A stretch of DNA of 64,000 nt from Vermamoeba vermiformis (lineage: Eukaryota > Tubulinea > Echinamoebida): positions 248,001 to 312,000 of the forward strand of contig JBEWZL010000064.1 of the NCBI GenBank assembly GCA_045837725.1. The letters are read 5' to 3'. This document shows, piece by piece, positions 1 to 10,900 of the stretch; position 1 is the stretch's first letter; each line of letters opens with the position of its first letter. A program made the translations under genes and the position numbers. The notes under the pieces are model-generated. The model did not search any database. It saw nothing but the letters and a program-made list of their open reading frames with translations, and had not been told where the DNA came from.

Positions 1-822
1 CGTTAGGCAAATCAACACCTTCTTTAGAGACGATAACACCGCTAATACGACCCATAGCACTTTGCGTGTAAGACTCGAACTTGGTCTCTACATCCAATAT
101 TCGGTTAATTTAAATCGAAATATGATTCAACTCCTTACCATCCATGACCTCTATATTCTTAGTGTTTAACACGCGATCTCGCAGCAAATTTTCGAGCAAA
201 AAGCGTTGGATTTGTTTGACGGTAATTGAGGTGCCTTTTTGCAATACCAGTAACTTGTTGCCTTCGCTATGCCAAAACAAATCACTGCCATAATCAATCG
301 AAAACACATCCTTGTTTTTTTCGGGCGATAGTTGCTCCTCTGTAAGTAAAAATCAGATTTTAAACTTCAGATGCAAAGTTAATAAATAAATACTTACCAA
401 TGCCAGGGAACAATCTAGTGATTATATCGCAGCCCCGAGTGAGGAGAATATGAACAAAGTTGCCATGAGTTGCAACGCTGGCCGAGGAGTTGCGCATCTG
501 CTTTCTTTCCACAAGGATGACTTTTTGGGCGTGGTTTGACAAGCATTTGGCAGTTAAAAGACCTGATTATCTATTAGATACATACATGGTTTAGTATTTA
601 ATAATTACCCGAGATGCTGCCGCCCAAAACGACTGCTGTATTTAAAGGTTTGGTTGGATTAACCGAACCAAGCTTGCTTTCGGATAAATTGTCGTGCTCA
701 AAATGCTATACAAATAATTTAAGTATATTTCTTGACACTGGCTGGCCATTACTTACGCGGATCAGCTTTCTAAAAGCAACAACGACAACGAGCAATAATA
801 ACAGAAGAAAGAAACCGATCAT
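1..822 (-). CDS. FAD-dependent monooxygenase-like protein (3' end beyond window)
   Basis: Minus-strand gene cut by the left window edge. Splicing four exons gives an N-terminal hydrophobic anchor (MIGFFLLLLLLVVVVAF), then a Rossmann dinucleotide motif TAVVLGGSISGLL, the end of the beta-alpha-beta fold (KVILVERK), and a segment NFVHILLTRGCDIITRLFPG. The last matches the 'H-x-H-x-LL-x-x-G ... LFPG' stretch typical of FAD-binding hydroxylases of the PHBH-like class, so an FAD oxidoreductase is a good call; substrate unknown. Introns run about 46-130 bp with GT-AG ends; the one after 'SISG' ends at TAATCAG and restores the glycine. The N-terminal anchor suggests membrane or ER attachment. The start is the first ATG before the anchor (822). 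C-terminal catalytic part not seen. Confidence 0.7.
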
Positions 823-1205
823 AATGCGTGGTGTTACTGCTATGTTTCAGAAAATATAAATGGTGGTTTGGGGTTTGGGTTTTTGGCGTGGGCTGGTCTA
901 ATTTTAGACCGGACTTGAATTCGGGTTTATTAAGTCCAGGAAAGGTATTTGGAGCTACGGATGGCCATGTCTTGGTATGATCAGCACTAAAACAATTGAA
1001 ACGCGCCTTAAAAAATAAAATATATTTACTTAGTGAAGTTTTTTTTTCCTAAAACCTTTTATTAAATTTTTCTCGACGCGTGCACCCGGCACGCTACATC
1101 TCACTGTGAAGGCACACGCACCTAGTTCACGCAATGCAGGGTAGGAAGAAGCTCGAATGATTTTTTCGCAGTGACCTCCAGGCCCCGGACTCACTTATAC
1201 CATCA
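823..1205. other. Intergenic, with a GC-rich island
   Basis: No protein gene seen. Most is AT-rich, but about 1072-1200 is clearly richer in GC. It holds a perfect 6-bp stem with 5-base loop (GCGTGC ACCCG GCACGC, near 1078-1094), and a T6 run follows about 75 bases later on the plus strand. This could be a small Pol III type RNA gene, but no A or B box of tRNA quality is present and I do not recognise a family. Confidence 0.3.
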
Positions 1206-1682
1206 CTAAGTTGTTGTTTTTGTAAGCCCTGCCAATATAGGGTTTCTAAGAAGAATTGATTCTTCGGCATCTGGAAGTGGCATCTGTGGGTGTGTAATTA
1301 GGATATTGAGGGTTTTGATCATCCCTAACATGTCGTTCATATTGTTATTATTCATTTTCATTAAAACTAACTTACGTTTCGCTTTTTCATGCTGGATCTG
1401 CTCTTCGGTACTCAAGATCAGATCCACAAAAGCTTCCATGTCAATTTTATATTGTGTTAAACCCGTACTGTGCATTATGTGATACAGAGCTTCAAACGCT
1501 GCCTCAGTAAGCTTTCTATTCGTAACGAAGTCTCGAGCGGATGCAGGATCATTATTTTCCTTGATAGCTTTAATTGCATGATATCCGCCGTCACGATGCA
1601 ATGTATATGCCTCTTTCTCCAACCACAGCTCCGAGCGTTTTTGTGGAGTAGAGGACCGAGATGATGAGATATGAATCTTCAT
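1206..1682 (-). CDS. Hypothetical protein, 158 aa
   Basis: Single-exon reading frame from an ATG at 1682 to a stop at 1206. The predicted protein is soluble and charged, with helix-rich stretches (KRSELWLEKEAYTLHRDGGY near the N-terminus; STEEQIQHEKAKRKLVLMK in the middle) and a short Asn/Met run (MNNNNMNDM). No signal peptide, membrane span or familiar motif. Codon use is unremarkable for the window. It sits between the FAD oxidoreductase and two other small minus-strand genes. Function not recognised; it is called a gene because it is long for this AT-rich context, starts with ATG and has a separate spacer on each side. Confidence 0.55.
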   Translation of the reverse strand: MKIHISSSRSSTPQKRSELWLEKEAYTLHRDGGYHAIKAIKENNDPASARDFVTNRKLTEAAFEALYHIMHSTGLTQYKIDMEAFVDLILSTEEQIQHEKAKRKLVLMKMNNNNMNDMLGMIKTLNILITHPQMPLPDAEESILLRNPILAGLTKTTT

Positions 1683-1829
1683 TGTTTTTCGTTAATCCAA
1701 ATCGTCTCCTTCCCTATGAATATATTTCCTGATCCAATAAAATAATTTTAATTTGTATTCGAAATCCGGCAATACCGATGTTATTTAACTGCCTTGGGCT
1801 TGGTTAATAAATTGATATTATCAGCTCGA

Positions 1830-2256
1830 CTAATTCAGGAATTGAAAAATTTGACTTCGATGTTGTTGCTTCTTGGCTGGCCTATCGTTACTATCGTATT
1901 CAATCTTTCGTTTATTTGGACTTGCTTGCATATTTAGGCGTTGCTGTGGTTGTTGTTCGTGTCTGAAAGCTAAATAACAAATGTAAGATTTGAAGTGGAG
2001 TCTACCCTTGAACCAGAACAAGTAGAGGAGGGCTTGACAGACCGAGTAAACCAGCTACGCACTGCACACAATAGATCTCGGCTTTGTCGACGATGGTCTC
2101 AAGCCTTTCCGACAGCAGAGCGCTCGAATAAGAGATCAAGTACAAAGTCGCCATTCTGCTGTATGGATCGAAAATGCGGCGTACGAACGGGTGAAACGTC
2201 TTGTATAAACTGAGGCCTACAACTAAGCACTCTTTAAACTTCAATGTGTCAGTCAC
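1830..2256 (-). CDS. Small protein with perilipin-like N-terminal half (tentative)
   Basis: Two exons joined across a 35-bp intron (GTAGAC...TTTAG near 1986-2020) give about 129 residues. The first 80 residues (YKTFHPFVRRIFDPYSRMAT ... LSERLETIVDKAE) have a mix of amphipathic helices and the 'ERLE-IVDKAE' flavour of perilipin/PAT lipid-droplet proteins. That resemblance is weak and by eye only. The C-terminal exon is polar and Gln/Lys-rich (NKRKIEYD, RPAKKQQHR). No signal peptide. An alternative acceptor 7 bases later (TTTCAG) would give a short different tail. Placement between two small minus-strand genes gives no functional hint. Confidence 0.45.
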
Positions 2257-2383
2257 AATCGGATTCTATGTACTAGATATCATCGTGGCCAAGCAACCAA
2301 AAGGATAAACGGATAAACGGATTAATATTAATTGAGTATTTACATTCACGTTACCAATATATCGACAATCATATTGAGCAACT

Positions 2384-2623
2384 CTATTGTCTCTTCGATT
2401 TGACGTTGCCTTTTTCATCCAAATCTGAAAAGTCGTCTTGTTTGACTCGAGAAATAGCCAATCCAAATATGCCAAAGACAGCTGCGCCTAGTATGGCTAA
2501 TGATATCATATTGCGCGATCTTCTTTGCGCGGTCAAACGCGTTGTAATGGAGTCTTTGAGTTTAGGCGGAGTTTGTTGCGAATAAGATCGCGTGATAATT
2601 GTTGGAAAAAATCCTCTGTTCAT
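2384..2623 (-). CDS. COA3: COA3/CCDC56-like cytochrome oxidase assembly factor
   Basis: Uninterrupted 79-residue ORF. The N-terminus (MNRGFFPTIITRSYSQQT) is a plausible mitochondrial presequence rich in Arg/Ser. It is followed by basic RRSRN, one membrane span (MISLAILGAAVFGIFGLAIS), and then a VKQDDFSDLDE segment that matches the pattern 'single TM followed by SV-K/Q-Q-E/D-x-F' of COA3. COA3 proteins sit in the inner membrane and help translation and insertion of COX1 during complex IV assembly. Size and topology fit that family; sequence identity is low, so the symbol is a best match. It is divergent to DPH3, sharing a promoter gap of about 270 bp. Confidence 0.55.
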   Translation of the reverse strand: MNRGFFPTIITRSYSQQTPPKLKDSITTRLTAQRRSRNMISLAILGAAVFGIFGLAISRVKQDDFSDLDEKGNVKSKRQ

Positions 2624-2891
2624 TCTTAAATAAGTGCGCGTTAGTCGGTACTCTTAAATGCAATAAATAAATTATACAAAATTATTTTGGGTATTTTCTT
2701 GAATAATTTTCAGATCCAAGCGTGACCTCGAGTGAATTCATTATTATGAGCCTTATTATTAATATTTAAAATACCTTGTTATCTGTTGTGGTGGTCTACA
2801 AGAGGGCTGTGAAGATTTACAAGTTCAGTGCAAAATTGTCTTTTGTCAACACGAACACAGATCGCACGTTGAAACAAGTCTGAACGTGACA

Positions 2892-3325
2892 ATGGCTGCG
2901 TTTTATGATGAGATTGAAATAGAAGACTTTACTTACGACGAGGACAAAGAAATATTTACTTACCCTTGCCCCTGCGGTGATAAATTCCAGATCTCTTTGG
3001 TAAGTGCACCGAATCGCGTTTAAATTATCCGAATATATTGTATAATTAGTTTCTTGTATTTTTACATCGTTATGCTAATATCAAGACTCAATTGAAAATT
3101 AATTCTAATTTTTTTAACAATTACAGGATCAGCTCCGTGCTGGCGAAGAAATTGCTCGATGCCCTAGCTGCTCATTGCTCTTGAGAGCTATTTATGACCC
3201 CGTAAGTATAATATTATTGTTCTCTGAATTCGATAAACTGACACCAGATGTAGAACGATTTTGCGGATTCAGACGAATCGGACGAGGAAGGAGAGCTCTT
3301 GGCACCTGAAATCGTTGTTGCTTAA
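2892..3325 (+). CDS. DPH3: Diphthamide biosynthesis protein 3 (CSL zinc finger)
   Basis: Three exons (2892-2999, 3127-3201, 3254-3325) encode about 84 residues. The start [18 protein letters not shown], the first cysteine pair (YPCPCGDKF), the second pair (ARCPSCSL) and the acidic tail are all hallmarks of DPH3/KTI11, a rubredoxin-like CSL zinc-finger protein. It donates electrons to the DPH1-DPH2 radical enzyme in diphthamide synthesis on elongation factor 2, and also acts with Elongator in tRNA modification. All four zinc ligands are present. Introns have GTAAGT donors. Length matches the family (about 80 aa). Confidence 0.95.
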
Positions 3326-3605
3326 ATACTATATTATGGAACAACCTCAATTCTTGAATAATACGACGATGTAAATAGCTGATCGGTCATAATATTTGGA
3401 TCTCAACCAAAGTTTTCTATTATCACCCCCGAATAATGTAAAATGTGTAAATAAATCTGCGATACATAATAATTAACAATAATAATAATTTTAAACTCGC
3501 GATCTGATCGTGGATCTTACTTTTGAATTTTGTTCTTATTTTTATGTCCAGTTTGAAAACAACAAATTACAATTGCAGCTCTATACATGTCTTATCAATC
3601 AGCGC

Positions 3606-5971
3606 TTAAGCATTGGTTTGGTTGTCGCTGTCAGGAGCACCAGTGTTCGCGGGTGTCGCAGCTTGGCCAGTGCTCGCGTTGCCAGTCGACTTTTCTTCAG
3701 TCTCCATCTCCTCGCGGGGCCAAGCATCGGGCTTCGAGGGTGTCTCGTCCTCCTCGTCTGAGTCGTACAACTCGCCTTCGTGCTGCTTCTTGTCTGTGTT
3801 GTGGGCTGTGGTACAAAAAGTATGTTAGACACGTGTCAAAAGAATTCAAAAGCAACAGGCTTAGACATATTTTGATATTGACTAAAGGTGCTTTTTTGCG
3901 TTGTTGTTTGGTCTGTGAAGAAAGATAAAAATAACAAAAAAATTCGAGCTGAAAAATTTGGTCTTTTTTTGTGTCTATTTATGGTCTTCGTGTGCAAGCC
4001 AGAAAAAACCACGAACCCAAAATAATCAATCTCCGACGTTTGACGTATCGTCTATGCTAAGATACTTACGATGCAAACGGACGTCAGGGTCAGCCAAGTC
4101 CTCGTCATCATCGTCAAATTGAGTGTCAGGAGGGACTTGTTGCATGGGCACACTGGGTGCGGCTTCAATGTGACGCAAATTATCGATCAATTCGTTACTG
4201 CACAACCATTAGCATTCAGTACATAACACTACCAACGAGTCACTTACAGTTGTTTCATCAAATATTCTTTCGAGTTTAAGTTCTCCATGTTGCTCGGTTC
4301 AATGTGTAATTTGTAGTCAGGGCCGTAGTATTCCAAGTAGTCATTGTACGGCAAGTCTAACACGAACATTAGTAATCAGGTAGTGCGCGATAGTGTTATT
4401 CAAAAGACTTACTGTTGCTCAATTCAGTGTCGAGAATGATGGCAGTCTCGTAGGTCCAGCAGCGCGACACGTTGCGGATAGTGTAGCCACCACCGCCGAG
4501 GACGAGTGTGGGCACGTTGAAGCTCTTCACGAACTCAACGCATTGAGCGTGGCCGTGCAGCGACAAGTTGAAGCAGCCCAAACGATCACCGGCCAATGAA
4601 TCAGCACCGCACTGAAGAACAACTGCGCCAGGCTTGTACCATTCCATAATTTTAGAAATGAGCTGCGAGACAGTATGTTAGTCACGTGGTGTTAAAGATA
4701 TCGGTGTCACGTACGGGTTTGAACACTGATTGATAGCTCTCGTCATCAATACCGTCCTTAAGCGGGAAGTTGATTGAGTAGTATTTGCCCTCACCAGTAC
4801 CAATGTCCTAATGAAGCTTGTTAATAACCATTTAAGGCAATGGCGCGCTTCTCGTACCTTAATGTCACCAGTGCCAGGGAAATATTCACCGAATTTGTGG
4901 AACGAGACAGTCATGACGCGATTGGTCGTGTAGAACGCTTCTTCGACACCGTCACCGTGATGAATGTCGATATCGATGTACAGAATGCGTTGGTGATATC
5001 TGTGCGAAGGGAAGGTAAGTACCAAGATCGAAAACTCGTAGCCCTCGAAGCTTATAACGCTTTCTTCATTAAATGATGAAAATATGAGACTTACTTAAGA
5101 AGTTCCAAAATAGCCAAAACAATGTCGTTGACGTAGCAGAAACCAGATGCCTCAGCCTTCTTGGCGTGATGCAAACCACCAGCCCAGTTGATGGCAATAT
5201 CGGCTTCACCGTGATTCAATTTAACGGCACCAGCTATAATAGTTGTTTAGTTATTGTCTCAAATAAACTAGTCGTTTCGTTGGATCGCGACGGAAAATTT
5301 CTTAATTTTCATTAAAAACAGTACTTACCAACTGAACCACCTGCGGAGATTTGGCAGAATTGGAACATGCCGTCGTATACAGGACAGTCTTCTCCGACGT
5401 TAACTAGAAAATTCAAAAAATATCAGATTCGTCCCTCACCCGCCGACATTTTCTATTTTTGTTTTCTACGGATTATTTCTACTTACATCGTGTGAGTTGC
5501 TTAGAATATTCGTTCATATTGTCAGGAGTTACTGTTCGGAGGAAGTTGACATAGTCATCAGTATGGAACTTTGTCATCTCCTTAGGGGTAGTTCTAGGAG
5601 GTCTCTGTAGGTTCAAAATAATTTTAGTTGTATTTTTATGACATAAAGAGGCTAAAAATAATTTTAGGCGTAATTTGAAAAAGATCTTCGCAAAGAGCTG
5701 ACCGAACGCACGAGGATCAAAAAATGTTTGAAGCGAAAAAACTTACGTAAATTTGCATCTTCTTATAGAGACCGTAATTAAGCAATAAGTTGTGAGTCAT
5801 TCTAATACGGTGAGGTTTCATCGGATGACCAGGGCCATAGTGAAAGTTGCCAACCTCGGCTGTAACGAATATAAAAATGAGATATCGATACCTATGACAT
5901 TATACAACGCTAGGGATCATATTTTGTAAAGACGTACCGTCATAGTAATAACAAACTCTTTTCTTGCTCAT
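3606..5971 (-). CDS. HDAC1: Class I histone deacetylase (Rpd3/HDAC1-type)
   Basis: About eleven exons. The protein starts [12 protein letters not shown] and keeps the full Rpd3 fold: [20 protein letters not shown], the catalytic GGLHHAKK histidines (5150-5210), [17 protein letters not shown] with the zinc Asp/His, the [13 protein letters not shown] loop, and [16 protein letters not shown] plus [15 protein letters not shown]. It ends in an acidic tail ([14 protein letters not shown]) typical of nuclear HDAC1/2 orthologs that work in Sin3 or NuRD-type complexes. The last exon (3606-3793) is reached through an acceptor CACAG that keeps the [14 protein letters not shown] frame. The intron before it is unusually long because it carries a copy of the MVP 5' region (3850-4041). 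The 5' UTR probably has its own intron (5980-6131). Confidence 0.96.
3850..4041 (-). repeat. Copy of the MVP promoter/5' UTR and first codons inside an HDAC intron
   Basis: These 192 bases match 19814-20005 without a gap and with only one clear internal mismatch (a T in the A-run near 4024). The segment contains the MVP start codon and its first few codons (antisense of ATGTCTAAGCCTGTTGC), the whole A/T-rich leader and the region with the TATA-like CATAAATAG. It lies in the same orientation (minus) as both host genes. Homology stops abruptly at both ends. Confidence 0.95.
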
Positions 5972-6362
5972 CCTCGGTTCTAAAAATAAGATCAGCCAAA
6001 AAATTTGAATAATCCTCAGGAGTGCTTATTTGAAATAACGTACTACTGTGGTGCGCGGTTAATTGAAGATAGCAAAATGAATTTATTTCCAAAACAAAAA
6101 CAAGTGTTTGACCGAACGTTGACCGACTTACATAAATCCAGATCCAGTCCTGCTTCTGGAACATTTTGAGAGCAGTAAAGATGCGGAATGTTCCTAAGCA
6201 TTAATTGGCTCGCAAAAGCGAATACTACAATTTTTTTAAATAAGCGATACTAATTACATTTATTATTAACACGCCGCAATACAATTGCTTAGTTGAATCT
6301 ACGGAAGGCAAAATTGAACTATAATAAGGACAATTAGTACCAATACGAGGATCACTTTTCGT
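5972..6362 (-). other. HDAC 5' leader with candidate intron and uORF
   Basis: No separate gene is convincing. On the minus strand an untranslated exon near 6132-6180 can be spliced (GTAAGTCG donor at 6131, TTTTTAG acceptor at 5980) to the exon carrying the HDAC ATG. The spliced leader would hold a 14-codon uORF starting at 6164 whose TGA overlaps the HDAC start codon (ATGA). The rest, 6181-6362, is AT-rich spacer after the neighbouring membrane-protein gene. Confidence 0.4.
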
Positions 6363-7832
6363 TCATGAACCACGTACCCGCAATGCTTTTCCTTCATTCG
6401 CGCTCACAGTCTCCCAAACGCATTCCTCTGCGTTACGTAAGTATTCAGAACGCAAGAATAAGAAGAAAAAGATTTGAGACACGAGATAGAGCAGATGCAC
6501 CAGATCGGCGATACTTCCGACTACGAACACGCAAGCAGGAGCTGAGTAGAACAATTAATCGCTGCACGAGCACCTATTGTCAGGAGTGAATACTTACCGA
6601 ATTCGTATAATTTGCCCCAGAGCGAGGCCGGCAAGTCATTGACAAAGTAGAGAATGGCTGCAATGATCAACAGCACTCTGCTGCGCGTGGTGGGTCCATC
6701 GGCCTTGCAATTGAACACAATCATCACCGCCATCACTAGCACAATAATAATATGTTAGCCAAGTGTGATACTAACACGATGTGCGTAAAGTGTCTAAGGA
6801 ATGACACGAGCTCGATTAAAGGACACATTATTTCCTAATTAGGAAGGTGTACATGCAGTATTATGTCCAAGCATTAACTCACCAGCTAAAGGCACGCGTT
6901 GAGCCACAAAGACGCAAATAAACACGACCCAGAAGATCTGTTCATTCTCTGTGGATGATGTGCTGCAATATGACATTAACATATATTGTACACTATATGA
7001 CCTATGAGTTCCTATTATGACTTACAACATCTCGAGGTACAGTGCGGCCATGTAAATGATGAACAATACGATCAAAAAGCCTTCAATGGATATCAACAAA
7101 TTGCCCCAGGTCTTAGGCTCGTCACGTGGCTGGTTGATCAGCGGCTGTTGCTCGTTGTTGTTGATGTTTATCGTGGCTGTATTATATAATCGTTATTATC
7201 GGACCATTAAATAGTGCCAGATCCGATCGCGTACCTGAATAAGTTCTGTATTTTCTTTGGTGATTTAACGCAAATGATAAACAAAGCACAGTTCCTCCGT
7301 GCAAAATACGGCCAGCTGCATATAAATAAAGAGAGACCTAAGCAATGGTGTCAGTTTTTTTTGTGTTGCTTCATTTCGAAATTACGCTCTTCCGCACCCA
7401 TAAATTCTCTTCAAATATGTATTCCGCTGCTTGTACTAGTGACCTGTGATTCATATTATGAGCGCCAATAATAAGATGAATTCTCCTCTACATACATGCA
7501 AGCTACGATCACATAATACGCGATCCACGCTACATTCGAGATTTTCTCAGCAGAAATTTTTCTATACACTCATTATTAGTATACACGCTATTATTTATCG
7601 TTAATTATACTGACATCATAAATGCAGAATTTTACGAATAATTTTCGAAATTATTTTACCTGTTTTTCGCTACCGTAATACTGTTATATTTTATGCCTGT
7701 AAGTAGTGCAAATATGATGCTGACGAGGGCTAGAGTTAAATAAATAATGACTACACTTGGATATCGCAAAATTTTCGTCAATTCATCATTGCCTTCTGGA
7801 CACGATGGAAAGTTGTCGTGCAGAATCTCCAT
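6363..7832 (-). CDS. Multi-pass membrane protein, unknown family
   Basis: Spliced from about six exons, it begins MEILHDNFPSCPEGNDELTK and has about six membrane spans. Clear ones are VVIIYLTLALVSIIFALLTG, ISIEGFLIVLFIIYMAALYL, FWVVFICVFVA, MAVMIVFNC, LLIIAAILYFVNDLPASLW and VFVVGSIADLVHLLYLVSQ. A polar loop (NNNEQQPLINQPRDEPK) lies between the first two. The frame of exon 1 and the exon at 7060-7190 only join through a very small exon of 11 or 20 bases at about 7234-7253, after an intron of roughly 400 bp. The topology resembles small receptor or transporter families, but I recognise no family motif. The C-terminal tail is polar. The start is the only ATG before the first span. Confidence 0.6.
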
Positions 7833-7973
7833 CGTAGCGACGTCTAATTAGCCAATATTGCGACGTCGTGTGTACCAATACAATATCTTAATGGATGGCT
7901 TAATTGAGCCGGACTTAATTGCCAGAAGAGTTTTTTGGCTCAAATTTTTTGGCCTTTTTTCTTTTAAAACAGT

Positions 7974-10900
7974 GTGGATTCAACAAAAAGCACTCTTCTT
8001 TTCCCTACAGAGCATTTTTATTTTCCACTATCCAAACTGTCGTCTACAACTCTCGTTGATCAGGACAACCGCTCTTTAAAAAAGAGAAAACTCAACCCTC
8101 AAGACCTTGACAATATTGACACCCACAGCGCAGATAATAATAACCACATTGTTACAAACGACCACACAATGACTGACGTTGAAAAGCCCGAGGATTACTA
8201 TGATCGCTACAGCCGTCAACATTACGTGCTTGGTGAGAAAGCTATGTCAAGGATGAACAAAGCCAACGTCTTTGTTAGTGGCTTGGGAGGTGTTGGAGTT
8301 GAAATTGGTATGTTTGGTTAATTTACAAATTATTTTCGAATTTATCAAATTGACTACGAATTGAGGAAAATTAAAATAAAAATTCAATATTTGTGGATGC
8401 GAGTATCACAAATTAAGGCTTGTATTTTATCCATAATTAATTTATTTTTTTAAATAGCCAAAAACGTTGCTCTTGCTGGCGTGCGCAAATTGACCCTCCA
8501 TGATACGAAGACTTGCACTTTGTTGGATCTTTCTTCTCAATATTACCTCTCTGAAAAGAACATCGGAGAGAACAGGTACTATTAAATACGAATTTTTTCT
8601 AAATATTCTGATAATATTGACTCATTCCCCGAATTCAACAGAGCCAAAGTTTCAGCTGCTCGTGTCTCAGAGCTCAATCCTTACGTTAAAATCGAGGCTT
8701 CAGATGTTGATTTAAATGGCGATATCTCATTCTTGAAGGACTACCACGTAAGTCCCAAACAACAAAAGATTTTGTGCATCCAGATCGTTTACTAACAATT
8801 GCGTGTTGCCAGTGCGTTGTATTGACAGATGCTCCGCTTGCCTTGCAAATTAAAGTCGATGACTTCTGCCACGAGCACAACATTCGTTTCATGTCCGTAG
8901 ACGTGTACGGTGTGTTTGGCTGGGCCTTCACTGACTTCGGCAAGAACTTTGAGATCTTTGATAAGAACGGCGAAGAGACCAAAGAAGTGTTTTTGTCTGA
9001 CATTACACGCGAAGCTGAGGCCACAGTGACCACTCTCGAACATCACATGCACGGTCTCGAAGTCGGTGATGCTGTCAAGCTGACTGAAGTTGAAGGCATG
9101 ACAGATCTCAACTACACTGAGCGCAATCCTGTCGTCTTCAAGGTCACTAAAGGTACGTATTAATGCACGTATTAACGAGTGTATGACGGTACTAATACGA
9201 TGAACTTCAGTTGTCTCGCCGTACAAGTTCACCATCAACATGGACACGACCAACATGCCCGCCTATGTCTCGGGCGGTGTTGCTTCTGAAGTGAAGATGC
9301 CCGTCACTGTTGACTATGTAAGAGCTCTATATGATGTGCATATAATACCCGAACTAACGTGTGCATTAGTTGCCGCTCTCCCAATCACTCGAAAAGCCTG
9401 TCTTCACACCCGCAGACTTTGCCAAGTTCACGCAGCCCAATCAATTGCACATTGCTAACCGTGCCTTGCACAAGTTTGTTGAGACTAAGGGTCACTTGCC
9501 CGAGCCTTGGAACAAGACTGATGCCGAGGAATTAGTCAAGCTTGCTAACCAAATCAACGACTCGACCACTGCTAACGTTGAAAAGCTCGACGAAGATTTG
9601 ATGCGCAAGTTGTCGTTCACTGCTCGTGGCAGCATTATTCCGTTGACTGCTTTTATGGGCGGTTTCTTCGCGCAAGAAGTCATCAAAGCGTTGTCTGGCA
9701 AGTTCACACCGCTCAACCAGTGGTTCTATTTGGACGCTATTGAAGTTCTGCCCGCCACTGATGTTGACACTTCATCGTTCTTGCCTAAGGGCAATCGCTA
9801 CGACGCTCAGAACATCTGCTTGGGCGCTGAATTGTCGAACAAACTCGCCAACAGCAAGCTCTTCATGGTTAGTCACGTGACACTTTTACAACCTACGTAA
9901 CATACTAACCGGCGTTAGATTGGTGCTGGTGCCATTGGCTGTGAAATGTTGAAGAACTACGCGTTGTTGGGTGTCAGTGCTGGCGAACACGGCAAAATCA
10001 CCGTGACTGACAACGACTTGATTGAGAAGAGCAACTTGAACCGTCAATTTTTGTTCAGAGACGGTGACATTCGCGTAAGTGTCGTCATTTTAATTGTTAA
10101 ATAAGTTCACTCCTAATGTCACTTGTAGTCTCCCAAGTCCAGCACTGCCGCTCGTGCTGCGTTGGCCATGAACCCAGCGCTGCACATTGAAGCCAATCTC
10201 GACAAGGTCGGCACAGAGACTGAAGCCAAGTACTCAGACTCGTTCTTCCAAACACTCGACATTGTTGTCAACGCACTTGATAACGTTCAAGCTCGTCTCT
10301 ACGTCGATCAGCGCTGCGTCACCAATCAAAAACCATTGCTCGAGTCAGGTACTATGGGCACCAAGGGCCACGTCCAAGTCATTTTGCCCTACTTGACCGA
10401 GACCTACGCCTCGCAACGTGATCCTCCAGAGAAGGACGTGCCTTTCTGCACGATCAAATCATTCCCCGCACAAATTGAGCACACCATTCAATGGTCTCGC
10501 GACAAGTTCAAGGCACTGTTCATCGACAAGCCGCAAGAAGTTCAAAAGTTCTTCGATGACAAACAATACTACCTTCAAGTACGTAACAGACTAAAATTGG
10601 TTGAATGAGCTGCGGATCTAACTTTAAACAGAATCTCCGAGGTGCCAATGGTCCCAAGATCGGTGCTTTGCGTCACTTGATCTCGGTCATTAAAAACAGA
10701 CCGAAGCACTTTGACGACTGCGTTGCCTTTGCGCGTGTCAAGTTCGAGTCCTACTTCAAGAACGCCATGTTGCAATTGTTGCACGCCTTCCCCTTGGACA
10801 TGACCATGAAGGACGGATGTAAGTACTACAATTGGTCTTTGTTCCGAACCACCAATTGACACGTGTCACTTTCACAGCTAAATTCTGGACCTTGCCCAAG

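Noticed and set aside
1155-1166. B-box-like GCTCGAATGA before T6
   Set aside because: Only about seven of eleven positions fit a tRNA B box and there is no matching A box or cloverleaf.
3599-3832. Minus-strand frame of 77 codons at the HDAC 3' end
   Set aside because: It is an alternative frame over the true HDAC last exon; the acidic YDSDEEDE tail in the other frame is the family pattern.
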